This document shows, in pieces, positions 39,600-40,602 of a stretch of 40,602 nucleotides of DNA; position 1 is the stretch's first letter, and each line of letters starts with the position of its first letter. The DNA is from an uncultured bacterium (GTDB taxonomy: Bacteria > Planctomycetota > UBA1135 > GCA-002686595), in the NCBI GenBank assembly GCA_905480285.1, contig CAJQPT010000091.1, positions 1 through 40,602 on the forward strand, in the 5' to 3' direction. The notes under the pieces are model-generated. The model saw nothing but the letters and a program-made list of their open reading frames with translations, was not told the origin of the DNA and did no database searches. The position numbers were made by a program, and so were the translations under genes.

Positions 39600-40602
39600 A
39601 TGATCTCCATCCTCGCCCTCGCCGCGTCTGTCGTCCCACTCGTCGCCCCGCAGGACCCGACCCGGGGTGCTGATCCCACCCAGGGGGCGCCCGCCTCACA
39701 GGAGGATGCTCGCCAGAGGTCCGACGGCCCCGCGGCAGGCAGGCAGCAGCCCGGGTCGCAGGCGCAGGAGGGCGCGATCCCCGGCCCGTCTCCGCTCCAG
39801 CGGGGCGGCCCCGCCCCCGGCAGCCGAGAGGCCATGTGGCCTGCGCCCACCGCCGAGGACTGGGCCAAGCCGGTGCAGATCACCTGGCAGCGCACCTGGG
39901 AGGACGCCATGGCGACCTCCAAGGAGACCGGCAAGCCGATCATGGTCGCGGTCAACATGGACGGCGAGATCGCGAGCGAGCACTACGCGGGCATCCGCTA
40001 CCGCGACCCGGAGGTGGGCAAGCTCTTCGAGCCCTATGTCAACGTGATCGCGTCGGTGTACCGCCACAACCCGCGGGACTATGACGAGAACGGGAACCGC
40101 ATCCCCTGCCCTCGCTTTGGCTGCGTGACCTGCGGTGAGCACATCGCCATGGAGCCCATCGTGTACGAGCGGTACCTCGACGAGACGCGCGTGGCGCCGC
40201 GCCACATCGGCGTGGAGCTCGACGGCACCGAGTACTACGACGTGTTCTACGCGCTCGACGTGACCTCGGTCATCGAGTCCTGGCGAGAGGGCATCGAGGA
40301 CCGCGAGGACACCTCGCTCCCACCTAACAATGACAAGTCCGAGGAGCAGCTCCTCTCGAGCCGCTCGGTGCACGATCGCATGCTCGTGGAGCAGCGCTTC
40401 CGGACCGCGAAGCGCCAGGAGCGGCTCAAGGTCCTGGACCTCACCTCGAAGCTCGGCCTCGGCGCGCCCCTCGAGGTGCTGCGCCTCGCGCTCTTCGGTC
40501 TCGACGTGGAGGTCGCCTCCCGCGCGCGGAGCGTGCTGGCGGAGCAGCGGTCCGAGGCGGCCATCGACCTGATCGCAGAGGCGCTCGCGGTGCCGATGCC
40601 GG
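39600..40602 (+). CDS. Secreted thioredoxin-like protein, cut by window end
   Basis: The open frame starts with ATG at 39600 and runs off the edge with 334 complete codons and no stop. It has a signal peptide (MISILALAASVVPLVAPQ), then a Gln/Gly/Pro-rich linker to about residue 80. A thioredoxin-like start follows: ITWQRTWEDAMATSKETGKPIMVAVNMDGEIASEHY, then GKLFEPYVNVIASVYR. Instead of a CxxC at the usual place the chain has a later CPRFGCVTCGEH. From about residue 250 it looks helical (EVLRLALFGLDVEVASRAR), perhaps HEAT-like. It could be a thiol-disulphide or DUF255-like protein; the assignment is moderate only. Confidence 0.7.
   Translation, partial: MISILALAASVVPLVAPQDPTRGADPTQGAPASQEDARQRSDGPAAGRQQPGSQAQEGAIPGPSPLQRGGPAPGSREAMWPAPTAEDWAKPVQITWQRTWEDAMATSKETGKPIMVAVNMDGEIASEHYAGIRYRDPEVGKLFEPYVNVIASVYRHNPRDYDENGNRIPCPRFGCVTCGEHIAMEPIVYERYLDETRVAPRHIGVELDGTEYYDVFYALDVTSVIESWREGIEDREDTSLPPNNDKSEEQLLSSRSVHDRMLVEQRFRTAKRQERLKVLDLTSKLGLGAPLEVLRLALFGLDVEVASRARSVLAEQRSEAAIDLIAEALAVPMP

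Overview
This is a very GC-rich, gene-dense bacterial chromosome segment, most likely from a member of the Planctomycetota. The lineage call is an inference from several features. There is a large secreted dehydrogenase-like protein with HEAT repeats and a C-terminal CxxCH haem site. There are two Tat-exported Gfo/Idh/MocA oxidoreductases. Two secreted proteins share a C-terminal domain beginning with a YCSS motif, a tail I associate with marine planctomycetes. Shine-Dalgarno sequences are mostly weak, and GTG/TTG starts are common. No rRNA, tRNA, CRISPR array, insertion sequence or phage gene was seen.

Layout. 1-0.5 kb: the tail of an upstream gene, then a repeat-rich spacer. 0.5-4.5 kb: a threonylcarbamoyl-AMP synthase/low-molecular-weight phosphatase fusion, an NtrB/NtrC-type two-component pair, and a small membrane-anchored protein. 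4.8-7.6 kb: a coupled surface-glycan operon (FkbM methyltransferase, flippase, HAD hydrolase). 7.9-10.9 kb: a small coiled-coil protein, a MamK-like bacterial actin, and a translationally overlapping DUF3810 membrane metallopeptidase. 10.9-17 kb: the large haem protein, a PseG-like sugar-nucleotide hydrolase, a 16-bp-repeat spacer, and a degenerate GGDEF protein. The GGDEF protein ends in the same coiled-coil plus FQANLDL tail as the small protein upstream of the actin.

17-21.8 kb: a secreted PQQ-type sugar dehydrogenase, a sulfatase-superfamily lipoprotein, and a protein that closely resembles eukaryotic type I protein arginine methyltransferases. 21.9-27.4 kb: two helix-turn-helix proteins, each with one membrane span and in-frame tandem repeats. 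They surround a secreted protein with the YCSS tail and are followed by a repeat-containing membrane protein. 27.4-33.4 kb: an EamA transporter, two paralogous Gfo/Idh/MocA oxidoreductases, a SUMF1-fold protein and an ApbE flavin transferase. 33.5-36.9 kb: an AI-2E family permease, a NUDIX hydrolase, MoeA and MogA. 36.9-40.6 kb: DUF454, rhomboid-TPR and BatD-like proteins, then a thioredoxin-like gene cut by the window edge.

The strongest candidate for an undescribed system is the actin locus. It combines a MamK-like filament protein, a small coiled-coil partner gene, and a degenerate cyclic-di-GMP-type domain protein about 6 kb away that carries the same C-terminal module. This suggests, but does not prove, a signalling input that docks on a bacterial actin filament. 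Second-rank items are the eukaryote-like arginine methyltransferase and the membrane-anchored DNA-binding-type proteins with expandable linkers. Short tandem repeats recur throughout the window: periods divisible by three inside genes, and often 16, 19 or 21 bp outside them.
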